Shown: one piece after another, positions 15,573 through 24,735 of the stretch
Position numbering within the stretch: position 1 is the stretch's first letter
Layout of the letters: each line of letters starts with the position of its first letter
DNA from: Yoonia maritima
Lineage (GTDB): Bacteria; Pseudomonadota; Alphaproteobacteria; Rhodobacterales; Rhodobacteraceae
Assembly: GCF_003003285.1 (NCBI RefSeq)
Contig: NZ_PVTP01000002.1
Span: 124,001-188,000, forward strand
Direction: 5' to 3'
DNA: 64,000 nt
Notes under the pieces: model-generated
Databases searched by the model: none
What the model was told of the DNA's origin: nothing
The model's input: only the letters and a program-made list of their open reading frames with translations
Made by a program: the position numbers and the translations under genes

Positions 15573-16241
15573 ATGCAGCTTGTTCAATATGTCGAAAATG
15601 CTCCTCCACCACCGATACCGGTTGATCCCCCACTTGCCGATGACCGATTTCGTAACTTACTGGGCCCGCAGGCATGGGCGCTATTGCCCGTTGCCGTTCG
15701 TAAACGGTTCGGCAAGCGCCTGAAGGGCGGGGATAGTGTTGCTTACCAAGGTGTCGTGACTGCAATGCGGATGAATTTGGCTGGCTGGGTATTAGCGCAG
15801 GCCGCCCGGCTGGTTGGTGCACCATTTCCGTTTGACCGCAGTTCTTTGCATCAGCCTGCCGTTGTGATCGTCACCGAAGACTGTGTGACTGACGGCCAAT
15901 TCTGGATCAGGCAGTATGGCCGCGCCCGTGGCTTTCCGCAGGTGGTACATAGTTCTAAGCGGTTTGCCGGCCCGACTGGTCTAGAAGAATACATTGGTTA
16001 TGGCATCGGTATGGCCTTGCGAGTTGAGGCAACTGCCCAAGCGCTGCTGTTCAAAAGCGACCATTTCTTTGTGCAAGTCGCGGGTCGCAGGTTTCGTTTG
16101 CCTCAGGTTCTAAGCCCGGGAAGGCTCGTCGTGGGGCACCACGATTTAGGGGCGGCAAGTTTTCGGTTTTCTCTAGAGGTGACACACCGATTGTTCGGGT
16201 GCATGCTTAGGCAAGACGCGATTTTTCGCGACGCTGATTAG
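15573..16241 (+). CDS. DUF4166 domain protein
   Basis: The 222-residue protein has the DUF4166 pattern. An N-terminal LGPQAWALLPVAVRKRFG lies near residues 30-47, and an ending of the form RFSLEVTHRLFGCMLRQDAIFRD is typical of the family. No signal peptide or membrane helix is obvious. DUF4166 proteins have no settled function; they are often found with epimerases or lipid-like genes. Lying 40 bp after the GbsR-type gene on the same strand, it may be a target of that regulator. Confidence 0.75.
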   Translation: MQLVQYVENAPPPPIPVDPPLADDRFRNLLGPQAWALLPVAVRKRFGKRLKGGDSVAYQGVVTAMRMNLAGWVLAQAARLVGAPFPFDRSSLHQPAVVIVTEDCVTDGQFWIRQYGRARGFPQVVHSSKRFAGPTGLEEYIGYGIGMALRVEATAQALLFKSDHFFVQVAGRRFRLPQVLSPGRLVVGHHDLGAASFRFSLEVTHRLFGCMLRQDAIFRDAD

Positions 16242-16262
16242 CCCTGAAACCGGAGCCTGAAA

Positions 16263-17177
16263 TTGCGCCTGAACCTTAAGCAGCTTGAAGCCTTCGTTTG
16301 GGTCGCTGATATGCAAAGCTTTCGCCGCGCGGCAGAGCGACTGAATACAACGCAGCCGAATATATCTGCACGTATTGCGAGCCTTGAGGGCGCACTGAAT
16401 ACACAATTGATGACCCGCGATGCCGGGTCAGTTCGTTTGACCCGTAAAGGGCAGGAATTGCTTTCGCATGCACGGCGGGTTTTGGATGCGACTGAGGCGT
16501 TGGTTGTTGCGGCTGATCAAAAGGGGCTGTTGTCGGGGACCTTGCGCCTTGGGGTGACCGAAATGATCGTTCACACGTGGTTGCGTGACTATTTGCGTGC
16601 TCTGAAAGACGATTATCCAAACTTAGTGGTTGAGCTAACCGTCGATCTGTCAGTGAACCTTGAAAAGGGTCTGGCAGAACGGACGCTTGATCTTGCCCTG
16701 CAAAATGGGCCGTTCAGCCGAATGTCGAGCGGCGAGATTACACTAGGGTCATATGATATGGTCTGGGTGGCCGCACCTGAGATTGCACCGGGGGGGATCG
16801 CCACTGCCGAAGATTTGGCACAGCATCCAATCCTGACGCACGCGCGAAATACCCGGTTATTCGAAGAGGTTTCAGCCCATTTTGCCATGCAACGTGATTT
16901 GGACGTGCGGTTGGTGCCGTCCAGCAACCTTGCAGCCTGTTTGCACATGACGCTGGATGGTATGGGGATCGCTACTTTGCCTAGGGCGATGGTTGCGGGT
17001 GAACTGGCACGGGGTGCCCTATGCGAAATCCGGTACGATTGGTCGCCAGCGCCGCTTGATTTTTATGCACGATACGATGCGGAACGGGCGGCGCATTCTG
17101 TTGTGGCTTGTGCTGACGCCGCGGTTCGTGTCGCGCGCCACTATGATCAGAAAAATTTATTATATGTATCCAATTAA
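16263..17177 (+). CDS. LysR-family regulator of the adjacent catabolic operon (probable)
   Basis: The 304-residue protein starts at a TTG with GGAGC about 7 bases upstream. The helix-turn-helix is at residues 4-62 (RAAERLNTTQPNISARIASL) and the effector domain runs from about residue 90 (SGTLRLGVTEMI). It lies 64 bp upstream of the HyuA gene in the same orientation. A role as regulator of that operon is inferred. The DUF4166 gene ends 21 bp before it. Confidence 0.88.
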   Translation: MRLNLKQLEAFVWVADMQSFRRAAERLNTTQPNISARIASLEGALNTQLMTRDAGSVRLTRKGQELLSHARRVLDATEALVVAADQKGLLSGTLRLGVTEMIVHTWLRDYLRALKDDYPNLVVELTVDLSVNLEKGLAERTLDLALQNGPFSRMSSGEITLGSYDMVWVAAPEIAPGGIATAEDLAQHPILTHARNTRLFEEVSAHFAMQRDLDVRLVPSSNLAACLHMTLDGMGIATLPRAMVAGELARGALCEIRYDWSPAPLDFYARYDAERAAHSVVACADAAVRVARHYDQKNLLYVSN

Positions 17178-17241
17178 ACAATTTGTGGTGATGGGTGGCG
17201 CGGCCTAACCTTTCCTTGTGAACAGCTTGGGGACCGCGTTT

Positions 17242-19317
17242 ATGCAAAATCACATCCGACTTGGCGTTGATATTGGCGGGACCTTTACGGATGTCGTATT
17301 GGAAGTCGGCAAAGATCAGTTTTCGACCAAGGTTTTGACGACATATGCCGCCCCTGAAAACGCGATCATCGATGGGATGCATCAGGTCTGTGCCAAGGCT
17401 GGCATCGCGCCCGAAGCAGTTTCACAAATCATTCATGGCACAACGCTTGCCACGAATGCGCTGATTGAGCGGCGTGGCGCAAAGACAGCGCTGATTACGA
17501 CCCAAGGCTTTCGTGATGTGATCGAAATGCGTACCGAAAGCCGTTTTGAGCAATATGATCTGAACCTGACATTGCCAGAACCGCTGTTACCCCGGCAACA
17601 TCGCTTTACGCTGTCCGAACGCATGGATGCGCAGGGCAACGTTTTGATCCCGCTTGACCGCGCAGAGGTAGAGGCGCTGGCTGCTCAGCTTGCCCCGATG
17701 GGGTTTGAAAGCATCGCGGTTGGACTGATCCATGCCTACCTGAACGACGCGCATGAACGGATGATCCGGGATGTGTTGGCCGAAAAACTGCCCGGCGTGA
17801 TGGTGTCGATCTCGTCCGAGGTGTCACCGCAGTTGCGTGAATATGAACGGTTTAATACGACCGTTGCGAATGCCTATATCAAACCATTGATGAAGTCCTA
17901 CCTTGGCCGCCTGAAAGGGCGCCTTGCCGAAGAAGGCGCGGTATGTCCGATCTTTTTGATGCATTCGGGTGGTGGGATTATCAGCCTTGAAAGCGCAGCA
18001 GAATTCCCCGTGCGTTTGGTCGAATCTGGCCCTGCTGGTGGTGCTGTCTTCGCGGCCAATATTGCTGCGCGTTATGGTCTGAATAAGGTGCTGTCTTTTG
18101 ATATGGGCGGTACGACTGCCAAGATCTGCCTGATCAAAGACCAAACCCCCAAAACGGCACGAGTGTTCGAGGTTGCGCGTACATATCGTTTCAAAAAAGG
18201 ATCAGGCATGCCGATCTCTATCCCTGTGATCGACATGGTCGAGATCGGGGCGGGCGGTGGCAGCTTGGCCCATGTCGATGCGATGCGCCAAATTCGCGTT
18301 GGTCCAGAAAGCGCCGGATCAGAACCGGGGCCAGCGTGTTATGGCCGCGGCGGCACGCGCCCGGCGGTGACTGATGCTGATCTCACTCTCGGCAAGTTGG
18401 ACCCAGACAACTTTGCGGGTGGGTCAATCAAACTGCATTCGGACGCGTCTAACGCTGCATTGGATGAACTGGGCGCGCCTCTCGACATGGATGCGCTGAC
18501 TGCGGCTTATGGGTTGGCCGAGGTCGTTGATGAAAACATGGCAAATGCTGCCCGAGTGCACGCCGTCGAAAATGGCGAAGACCTTGCCGATTATACGATG
18601 ATTGCCTTTGGCGGTGCAGCCCCACTGCATGCTGGGCGCTTGTGTGAAAAGCTAGGTGTGAAACGGCTGCTGGTGCCAACTGGGGCAGGGGTGGGGTCGG
18701 CGATCGGATTTTTGCGCGCCCCGTTCAGCTTTGAAGTGACGCGCAGCGTGTATATGAAGCTGTCGGATTTCGCCCCTGACATCGTCAAAACCCTGCTTTC
18801 TGACATGGAAAGCGAGGCGACAGGCTTTGTGCGTACATGCGATGCCACTGCACCGATCCATTCTGAATTTAAGGTCTATATGCGCTACACGGGTCAAGGA
18901 TGGGAAATCCCGATTAGCTTGACCGCTGACCAAGCAATGAACCCTGATCCCGCGACATTCCAAGCATTGTTTGAGGCCGAATACGAAGCGCTGTTTGGGC
19001 GGACCGTTGCAGGGATGGATATCGAAATTACTGTTTGGGCCGTGAACGCCACGACTGACGCAGCCGTTGCCGATGCGTTGACCGCGACGCCGGACGACAG
19101 CAACGCTGCGGTGTCGGGGCAGCGCGATCTGTTTGATCCTGCATTGGGTAAGGTTGCCAAAGCAGTCGTCGTTTTGCGCGATAGCCTCGTGCCGGGGGCG
19201 GTCGTTCAGGGACCTGCTTTGATAACCGAAGACGAAACGACCATCGTGGTCCCCACCAGCCGAAGTGCCATCGCGCGTCCTGATGGAACCATCGACATCA
19301 CAGAGGTGCAGTCATGA
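17242..19317 (+). CDS. Hydantoinase/oxoprolinase family protein, HyuA type
   Basis: The 691-residue protein is an ATP-using cyclic amide hydrolase or carboxylase subunit of the HyuA group. It opens with the acetate/sugar-kinase-like motif LGVDIGGTFTDVVLE. It also carries HGTTLATNALIER, ESGPAGGAVFAAN and the second phosphate motif SFDMGGTTAKICL. The ATG at 17242, with TTGGGGA 8 bases upstream, is chosen over a GTG at 17218. It pairs with HyuB through a 4-bp overlap. Known members act on N-methylhydantoin, 5-oxoproline, caprolactam or aromatic ketones; the substrate here is open. Confidence 0.92.
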   Translation: MQNHIRLGVDIGGTFTDVVLEVGKDQFSTKVLTTYAAPENAIIDGMHQVCAKAGIAPEAVSQIIHGTTLATNALIERRGAKTALITTQGFRDVIEMRTESRFEQYDLNLTLPEPLLPRQHRFTLSERMDAQGNVLIPLDRAEVEALAAQLAPMGFESIAVGLIHAYLNDAHERMIRDVLAEKLPGVMVSISSEVSPQLREYERFNTTVANAYIKPLMKSYLGRLKGRLAEEGAVCPIFLMHSGGGIISLESAAEFPVRLVESGPAGGAVFAANIAARYGLNKVLSFDMGGTTAKICLIKDQTPKTARVFEVARTYRFKKGSGMPISIPVIDMVEIGAGGGSLAHVDAMRQIRVGPESAGSEPGPACYGRGGTRPAVTDADLTLGKLDPDNFAGGSIKLHSDASNAALDELGAPLDMDALTAAYGLAEVVDENMANAARVHAVENGEDLADYTMIAFGGAAPLHAGRLCEKLGVKRLLVPTGAGVGSAIGFLRAPFSFEVTRSVYMKLSDFAPDIVKTLLSDMESEATGFVRTCDATAPIHSEFKVYMRYTGQGWEIPISLTADQAMNPDPATFQALFEAEYEALFGRTVAGMDIEITVWAVNATTDAAVADALTATPDDSNAAVSGQRDLFDPALGKVAKAVVVLRDSLVPGAVVQGPALITEDETTIVVPTSRSAIARPDGTIDITEVQS

Positions 19318-20999
19318 GCAATGTCGCCTACCAAGTTATGTGGAACCGCCTGATCTCAATCGTTGAAGAACAGGCGCAGGCGCTGGTGCGCACCGCGTTT
19401 TCAACGTCCGTACGAGAAGCCGGTGATCTTTCGGCGGGCGTGTATAACGCCGAAGGTCTGATGCTGGCCCAAGCGGTAACGGGAACACCGGGTCATGTGA
19501 ACGCAATGGCCGACGCCGTGGCGCATTTCATTCGGCGTATTGGTCGCGAAAATATCTTTGAAGGTGACGTCTATATCACCAATGATCCTTGGGAAGGGAC
19601 CGGGCATTTGCACGACATCACGGTCGTGACACCTTCGTTTCATAACGGTAACCACGTCGGGTTCTTTGCGTGCACGGCGCATGTGGTGGACATTGGCGGA
19701 CGCGGCTTTGGTGCCGACGCGGCTAGCGTGTACGAAGAAGGGATCTATATCCCGATCATGAAGTTCGTGGAACGTGGTACGGTCGATGAAACCTTGATCC
19801 GCATCGTGCGCGGCAATGTGCGTGAACCCGATCAACTAGTTGGCGATATGTATGCGCTTGCTACCTGTAACGAGATCGGCCAGCGCCGCCTCGCTGAGAT
19901 GATGGATGAATTTGACCTGTCTCATTTGGGCGGTATCGGTGACTTTATCCTCGACAACTCTCGGCGGGCTACGCTTGAACGGATCGCGGGGCTACCTCAG
20001 GCTTCGGCTGACGGTGGGATGACCATTGATGGCTTTGATGCGCCGATTGATCTGCGCGTCAAGCTGACAATCGAAAAGGATCGGATGATTTGCGATTTTG
20101 CGGGTACGTCTGGGCTGGATAAAAAGGGTATCAACGTTCCGCTGGTCTATACCAAGGCCTACGCCTGCTATGCCTTAAAATGTGCGATAGCGCCTGAAAT
20201 CCCAAACAACGCGGCATCTCTTGCCCCGTTTGAGGTCACGGCCCCAGTGAACAGTATCGTAAACGCGGTGCATCCGGCACCGGTCGCGTTGCGCCATATC
20301 ATTGGCCATATGATCCCTGACACAGTTTATGATGCACTTGATAAAATCTTGCCTGCTACTGTTCCCTCCGAAGGGGCAGGGTGTCTGTGTAATTTCCAAG
20401 TCAGCCTGCGCCCGGCGCCGGGTCACAACGGAACACGGTCTGAGGTACTGACCTTTAACTCTGGTGGGGCAGGCGCACGGCCAACCGTTGATGGGCTAAA
20501 CGCCACGGCGTTTCCTTCTGGGGTGATGACCATGCCGATTGAAGCGACTGAGCACACAGGCCCCGTGATTATCTGGCGCAAAGAATTACGCGCTGACAGC
20601 GGTGGCGCTGGGCAATATCGCGGTGGGCTTGGCCAATATATGGAGGTCGGCGCGTCCAATGGTCACGAGTTTGATTTTTCGGCAATGTTCGACAGAGTGG
20701 ATCACCCCGCACGTGGTCGGCAAGGCGGCGCTAGCGGTGCACCAACGACAATTGCGCGTGATGATGGCACCCCAATGCAGGGCAAGGGAAAACAGTTCGT
20801 TTCAGATGGTACACGTGTTGTGCTGGGGCTGCCGGGCGGCGCGGGCTATGGTCCCGCAGCGGCGCGTGATCCGGAACTGGTTAAGCGCGATTTGATCCGG
20901 GGATATATTTCAGCCGAGTCCGCAGTCAGAGATTATGGGTTTGACCCGCAAACCGTCACAGACATCTTGGAAACCGTTGCACGGGGAGAAACCGCATGA
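19314..20999 (+). CDS. Hydantoinase B/oxoprolinase family protein, HyuB type
   Basis: This 561-residue partner of HyuA begins with VAYQVMWNRLISIVEEQAQA, typical of HyuB. It has the conserved AQAVTGTPGHVNAMADAV, NDPWEGTGHLHDI and GGAGYGP regions along its length. The two proteins form an enzyme complex that needs ATP. The start overlaps hyuA by ATGA, and its own stop overlaps the FAD oxidoreductase gene in the same way, so translation of the whole run is coupled. The substrate is discussed under the operon finding. Confidence 0.93.
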   Translation: MSNVAYQVMWNRLISIVEEQAQALVRTAFSTSVREAGDLSAGVYNAEGLMLAQAVTGTPGHVNAMADAVAHFIRRIGRENIFEGDVYITNDPWEGTGHLHDITVVTPSFHNGNHVGFFACTAHVVDIGGRGFGADAASVYEEGIYIPIMKFVERGTVDETLIRIVRGNVREPDQLVGDMYALATCNEIGQRRLAEMMDEFDLSHLGGIGDFILDNSRRATLERIAGLPQASADGGMTIDGFDAPIDLRVKLTIEKDRMICDFAGTSGLDKKGINVPLVYTKAYACYALKCAIAPEIPNNAASLAPFEVTAPVNSIVNAVHPAPVALRHIIGHMIPDTVYDALDKILPATVPSEGAGCLCNFQVSLRPAPGHNGTRSEVLTFNSGGAGARPTVDGLNATAFPSGVMTMPIEATEHTGPVIIWRKELRADSGGAGQYRGGLGQYMEVGASNGHEFDFSAMFDRVDHPARGRQGGASGAPTTIARDDGTPMQGKGKQFVSDGTRVVLGLPGGAGYGPAAARDPELVKRDLIRGYISAESAVRDYGFDPQTVTDILETVARGETA

Positions 21000-22201
21000 C
21001 GCAAACACCTGTGAAGAAAACATATGATGTCGTAATCGTCGGAGGCGCGATGCTGGGTTCGTCGGTGGCGTGGTTCCTATCGGATAATCCCGATTTCGAC
21101 GGTTCGGTCCTCGTGGTGGAACGTGATCCGACATATGAATTCACTTCGACATCGCACACCAATTCATGCATGCGTCAGCAATTCAGTCGTGAGATCAACG
21201 TGCGCATTTCACAGTTCGCTGCAGATTTCGTGAAAAACTTCCGCAGCTACATGGGCGGCGATGAACGCGTGCCGAACATCCCGATCCAAAGCTACGGCTA
21301 TATGTATCTTGCGGATAACGCCGAATTCGCGGCGACTTTGCACGAAAGCCAACAATTGCAGGCTGCATGTGGGGCTGGCACAAAACATATGACCCGGGAC
21401 GAGATCGCGGCGGCATATCCGTTCTACAATCTTGATGACATCATCGCGGGTAACCACAATCTGATCGACGAAGGGTATTTCGACGGAAATACGCTGTTTG
21501 ATTGGTGGAAACGATCCGCACGCGAACGCGGTGTTGAATACGTAACGAACGAAGTGGTGGCGATGACCAAGAACGCCACAGGTACCCGCGTTGAATCAGT
21601 GACGCTAAAATCAGGCGAGGTTATCGGCTGCGGGACTATTGTGAATGCCAGCGGCCCACGTGCCGTTCTGACATCGCGAATGGCTGGTATCGAAATTCCG
21701 GTCGAGCCGCGCAAGCGATACACCTATATATTCGAGGCTGAAAAGCCGCTCGATCGTGACTTGCCACTGACGATTGATCCGTCTGGTGTTCATATGCGGA
21801 CAGACGGCACCTATTACCTTGCAGGCTGCCCGCCGGGCGAAGACCCTGCCGTCGATTATAACGATTTCACTCAAGACCACAGTCTTTGGGAAAACAAGGT
21901 CTGGCCAATCCTCGCTAATCGTATTCCCCAGTTCGAGGCGATCAAGCTGCGCAATTCTTGGGCTGGGCATTACGCTTATAATACCTTCGATCAGAACGCG
22001 ATTGTCGGGCCCCATGCTGAAGTCTCGAACTTCCTTTTCGTGAACGGGTTTTCTGGCCACGGCTTTCAACAGTCTCCGGCAATGGGGCGCGGCACAGCAG
22101 AGTGGATCGCGCATGGTGAATACCGTACGCTGGACCTGACGCCGTTCCATTTCGATCGCATCGTGAACGGCACCAGGTTTGTCGAAAAGGCCGTGATATG
22201 A
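20996..22201 (+). CDS. FAD-dependent oxidoreductase (DAO/glycine oxidase type)
   Basis: The 401-residue enzyme opens with a dinucleotide-binding motif, VVIVGGAMLGSSVAWFL, followed by the acidic end of strand 2 (VVERD). The C-terminal family motif GFSGHGFQQSPAMGRGTAEW binds the flavin. It resembles sarcosine/dimethylglycine oxidases and FOXRED1-like proteins, which oxidise amines or amino acids. An amine product of ring opening by HyuAB is a reasonable substrate, by inference only. It is coupled at both ends by 4-bp overlaps. Confidence 0.9.
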   Translation: MTQTPVKKTYDVVIVGGAMLGSSVAWFLSDNPDFDGSVLVVERDPTYEFTSTSHTNSCMRQQFSREINVRISQFAADFVKNFRSYMGGDERVPNIPIQSYGYMYLADNAEFAATLHESQQLQAACGAGTKHMTRDEIAAAYPFYNLDDIIAGNHNLIDEGYFDGNTLFDWWKRSARERGVEYVTNEVVAMTKNATGTRVESVTLKSGEVIGCGTIVNASGPRAVLTSRMAGIEIPVEPRKRYTYIFEAEKPLDRDLPLTIDPSGVHMRTDGTYYLAGCPPGEDPAVDYNDFTQDHSLWENKVWPILANRIPQFEAIKLRNSWAGHYAYNTFDQNAIVGPHAEVSNFLFVNGFSGHGFQQSPAMGRGTAEWIAHGEYRTLDLTPFHFDRIVNGTRFVEKAVI

Positions 22202-22983
22202 AGATGAAAACCAACCGCTTTCTTGCCGGTCTAAAGGCGGGCGAAAAACAGGTCGGGTTTTGGGTGAGCCTTGCCAGCCCTTATTCTGCCGAAGTCGTCG
22301 CTGCCGCTGAATTTGATTGGCTGGTGGTTGATCTGGAACACACGCCCGGCGACATGCAGACGGTGCTAGGTCAGTTGCAGGCTATCGCGCCATACCATTC
22401 AACCGCGATCGTACGGACCCCGGTGAATGACCCAGTCATTGTCAAAAGGCTGCTTGATTTGGGACCAGAAGGGATACTTTTCCCTATGATTCAAAACGCG
22501 GATGAAGCACGTGCCGCGATTGAAGCAACCCGCTATCCGCCGCACGGCATTCGTGGTGTCGCAGGGGCCGCACGTGGAAACCGCTTTGGTCGCGTTACGG
22601 ATTACTATGAACAAGTTGAATCCCAGACGTGTGTGCTGATCCAGATCGAAACATCTTCCGCGCTTGATCAGGCAGAGGAAATCAGCGGCGTTAAAGGTGT
22701 GGACGGCGTGTTCTTTGGGCCGGCTGACATTTCGGCCGACATGGGAATGATTGGCCAGCCGCTCCACCCTGATGTTTGGGCGCGGATTATGCCTGCTGCA
22801 CGCAAGCTGATGGATATGGGCGTGCCGGTGGGGACCTTGGTCACTGATCCAGCGATGGCCGCAGATTTATTAAATGACGGTTTTTCGTTTGTTGCCTGTG
22901 GCACCGATGTGGGGCTTTTGGCAAAAGCGACAGACAGCTTGCTGGCGCAGATGCGTCAATCGATTGATAAGGAAAAGACATGA
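22198..22983 (+). CDS. HpcH/HpaI-family class II aldolase
   Basis: The 261-residue protein has the family signatures DWLVVDLEHTPGDM, a phosphate/substrate-type arginine in AIVRTPVND, the metal-ligand glutamate in IQIETSSALDQ and the aspartate in FFGPADISADMG. Members cleave 2-keto-3-deoxy acids or 4-hydroxy-2-oxoacids to pyruvate or glyoxylate plus an aldehyde, using Mg2+ or Mn2+. All metal ligands are present. It sits fourth in the operon. The adjacent uronate-dehydrogenase-like gene hints at a sugar-acid-derived substrate. Confidence 0.92.
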   Translation: MKMKTNRFLAGLKAGEKQVGFWVSLASPYSAEVVAAAEFDWLVVDLEHTPGDMQTVLGQLQAIAPYHSTAIVRTPVNDPVIVKRLLDLGPEGILFPMIQNADEARAAIEATRYPPHGIRGVAGAARGNRFGRVTDYYEQVESQTCVLIQIETSSALDQAEEISGVKGVDGVFFGPADISADMGMIGQPLHPDVWARIMPAARKLMDMGVPVGTLVTDPAMAADLLNDGFSFVACGTDVGLLAKATDSLLAQMRQSIDKEKT

Positions 22984-23816
22984 AAAAACTCGTACTAACC
23001 GGGGCCGCAGGCAGATTGGGATCATACCTGCGCGAGCCGCTGACAAAGATGTGCGATGAGCTGGTATCTACAGACCGCGCCGAAGCGATTGGCAAAACCT
23101 ACCCCGGTGAAACATACGTTCAGGCCGACCTAACCGATTTGGCCGCGATGGAAACGATCCTCGAGGGCGCCGATATGGTCGTGCATTTTGGTGCAATCGG
23201 GGATGAGGCACCATGGGATGACATCCTGCAATCCAACATCATTGGAGCGTACAATGTTTGGGAAGCAGCATATCGCAAAGGCGTGCGTCGCGTTGTTTAC
23301 GCGAGTTCTGTTCATGCGGTTGGGATGCACGTAAAAACCGACGTGATTGATCTGGATGCACCTCACAAGCCGGACACTTACTATGGTCTGGCGAAATGCT
23401 TCTGCGAAGATTTGGCAAGCCTGTATTGGGATAAGCGCGGCGTTGAAGCTGTTTGCATGCGGATATTCTCTGCGGCGCAGGTCAATAATGCGCGTGCCCT
23501 TGGGACATGGCTTTCTTATGATGACCTGATCCACCTTGTTGAGCGTTCAATTGATACGCCTGTCGTCGGTTTCACAAAGGTCTGGGGGCTGTCCAACAAC
23601 GACCGGATCGTTGCCGACAACAGCAAAGCCGCGCATCTGGGCTATCGTCCCAAAGACAACGCCGAGGTCTTTGCCAAAGAGATTTTGGCGGACACGCCAC
23701 CGCTAGATAACAAAGACCCGGCGAACATGTGTTTGGGCGGGCCATTCGCGACAGTTGAATTAGGTAATTCTGGTGTTGCCGCACTTGGTGTCGTTGACGA
23801 TCGCAAAGAGATCTAA
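22980..23816 (+). CDS. Short-chain NAD(P)-dependent sugar dehydrogenase, uronate-dehydrogenase-like
   Basis: The 278-residue SDR has the cofactor motif TGAAGRLGSYL. The catalytic pair is seen as YASSVHAVG and the later YYGLAKCFCEDLA (Y-x3-K). The stretch NIIGAYNVWEAA, the middle TWLSYDDLIHLVERS and LGYRPKDNAEVFA follow the pattern I know from bacterial uronate dehydrogenases (Udh), which turn uronic acids into lactones. An epimerase role cannot be ruled out. It is the last gene of the five-gene run and a hairpin follows it. Confidence 0.82.
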   Translation: MKKLVLTGAAGRLGSYLREPLTKMCDELVSTDRAEAIGKTYPGETYVQADLTDLAAMETILEGADMVVHFGAIGDEAPWDDILQSNIIGAYNVWEAAYRKGVRRVVYASSVHAVGMHVKTDVIDLDAPHKPDTYYGLAKCFCEDLASLYWDKRGVEAVCMRIFSAAQVNNARALGTWLSYDDLIHLVERSIDTPVVGFTKVWGLSNNDRIVADNSKAAHLGYRPKDNAEVFAKEILADTPPLDNKDPANMCLGGPFATVELGNSGVAALGVVDDRKEI

Positions 23817-23819
23817 GAT

Positions 23820-23850
23820 GTGACACCCCGGGTCATTCCCGGGGTGTCAC
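23820..23850. terminator. Hairpin between convergent genes
   Basis: GTGACACCCCGGG and CCCGGGGTGTCAC form a 13-bp perfect stem with a 5-base loop. It starts 4 bp after the operon stop codon and ends 9 bp before the stop codon of the convergent gene. No T-run follows on either strand, so termination may depend on stem strength or on Rho. Confidence 0.65.
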
Positions 23851-23858
23851 GGATACGC

Positions 23859-24122
23859 TTAGCCGTTCATGTCAGCCAAAATAGCGTCCAAAGAAGTACA
23901 AACAGCTTCGATGTCTTCCGCAGCAGCGGCTTCTGTCATAGCGGCCTGCAGCTCGTTAGAGATTTCCATCATCTTTTCAGGGTTCGTCGCGGCAAGCGCC
24001 TGCATCCCAGTGGAAATTTCCATTGTTTTTTCTTGAACCGAAGCTTCTGTGCATTCAGCAGCTGCAGTTGTTGCGAATGATGCGAATGCGATAATTGCAG
24101 ACAGCTTTAGTGTGTTGTTCAT
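23859..24122 (-). CDS. Small secreted protein of unknown function
   Basis: From the ATG at 24122 the protein has 87 residues. The signal peptide is MNNTLKLSAIIAFASFATTAAA with cleavage before ECTEAS. The mature part of about 65 residues is acidic and mostly helical. It has two cysteines (in AECTE and AVCTS) that could form a disulfide in the periplasm, and repeated MMEIS/MEIS patterns. I recognise no family. It is a single gene convergent with the catabolic operon. Confidence 0.7.
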   Translation of the reverse strand: MNNTLKLSAIIAFASFATTAAAECTEASVQEKTMEISTGMQALAATNPEKMMEISNELQAAMTEAAAAEDIEAVCTSLDAILADMNG

Positions 24123-24276
24123 TTTGAATTTTCCAGTTTTGTTTTCAAACAAGGACCAACTGCCATGTCGCAAAAATAACGTCCATCTGCGGTGAATACG
24201 TATGGCGGCAAAATGCGCAGCACTGCGCCAAATATTGCCAACTGGGAATGACCCATATTGGGTTGAGCTGTTCTTT

Positions 24277-24735
24277 TCAGTTGTCGCTATGAGTGTGTTT
24301 TGTTATGGTGTTTGGCCGTTTTGATCGTGATGTCCACATCCCCAAAAGAATCAGCGCAACGCCAAGCGTCCGGGCCCACGGGCTGCCCGCTGCGCCCATC
24401 ACAATATCTAGCACAACACCTGAAATCATTTGTCCTGCGATAATCAGCATCGCGGTTTGTGCAGCCCCAATGCGTGGGATCAACCAGCTGCCAGCCGCGA
24501 TAAAGATCACGCCGATCGGTCCACCTAGATACGCCCACCAAGGCGATTCTTGTGGCTCTCCTGCGAATAAGCCACCGATAATCAGCGCGACACATGTGAT
24601 AAATACGAACCCAACAAAGTGGTTCCAGAAAGACGATTCCATCGCAGAGGTCGAAAGCGCCAATCTTCCGTTGATTTGGCGACTTAGCCCGACCAGTAAC
24701 CCGGCAATGACTGCAAGCGCGGCGTAGACAATCAT
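24277..24735 (-). CDS. YdcZ-type (DUF606) DMT transporter subunit, second gene
   Basis: The 152-residue protein has about five membrane helices. It shows the DUF606 pattern: an N-terminal LVGLSRQINGRLA, then WWAYLGGPIGVIFIAA, then GQMISGVVLDI. These half-size transporters occur as pairs that probably work as a heterodimer in opposite membrane orientations. Its start overlaps the stop of the partner gene (24732-24735). The substrate is unknown. Confidence 0.82.
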   Translation of the reverse strand: MIVYAALAVIAGLLVGLSRQINGRLALSTSAMESSFWNHFVGFVFITCVALIIGGLFAGEPQESPWWAYLGGPIGVIFIAAGSWLIPRIGAAQTAMLIIAGQMISGVVLDIVMGAAGSPWARTLGVALILLGMWTSRSKRPNTITKHTHSDN

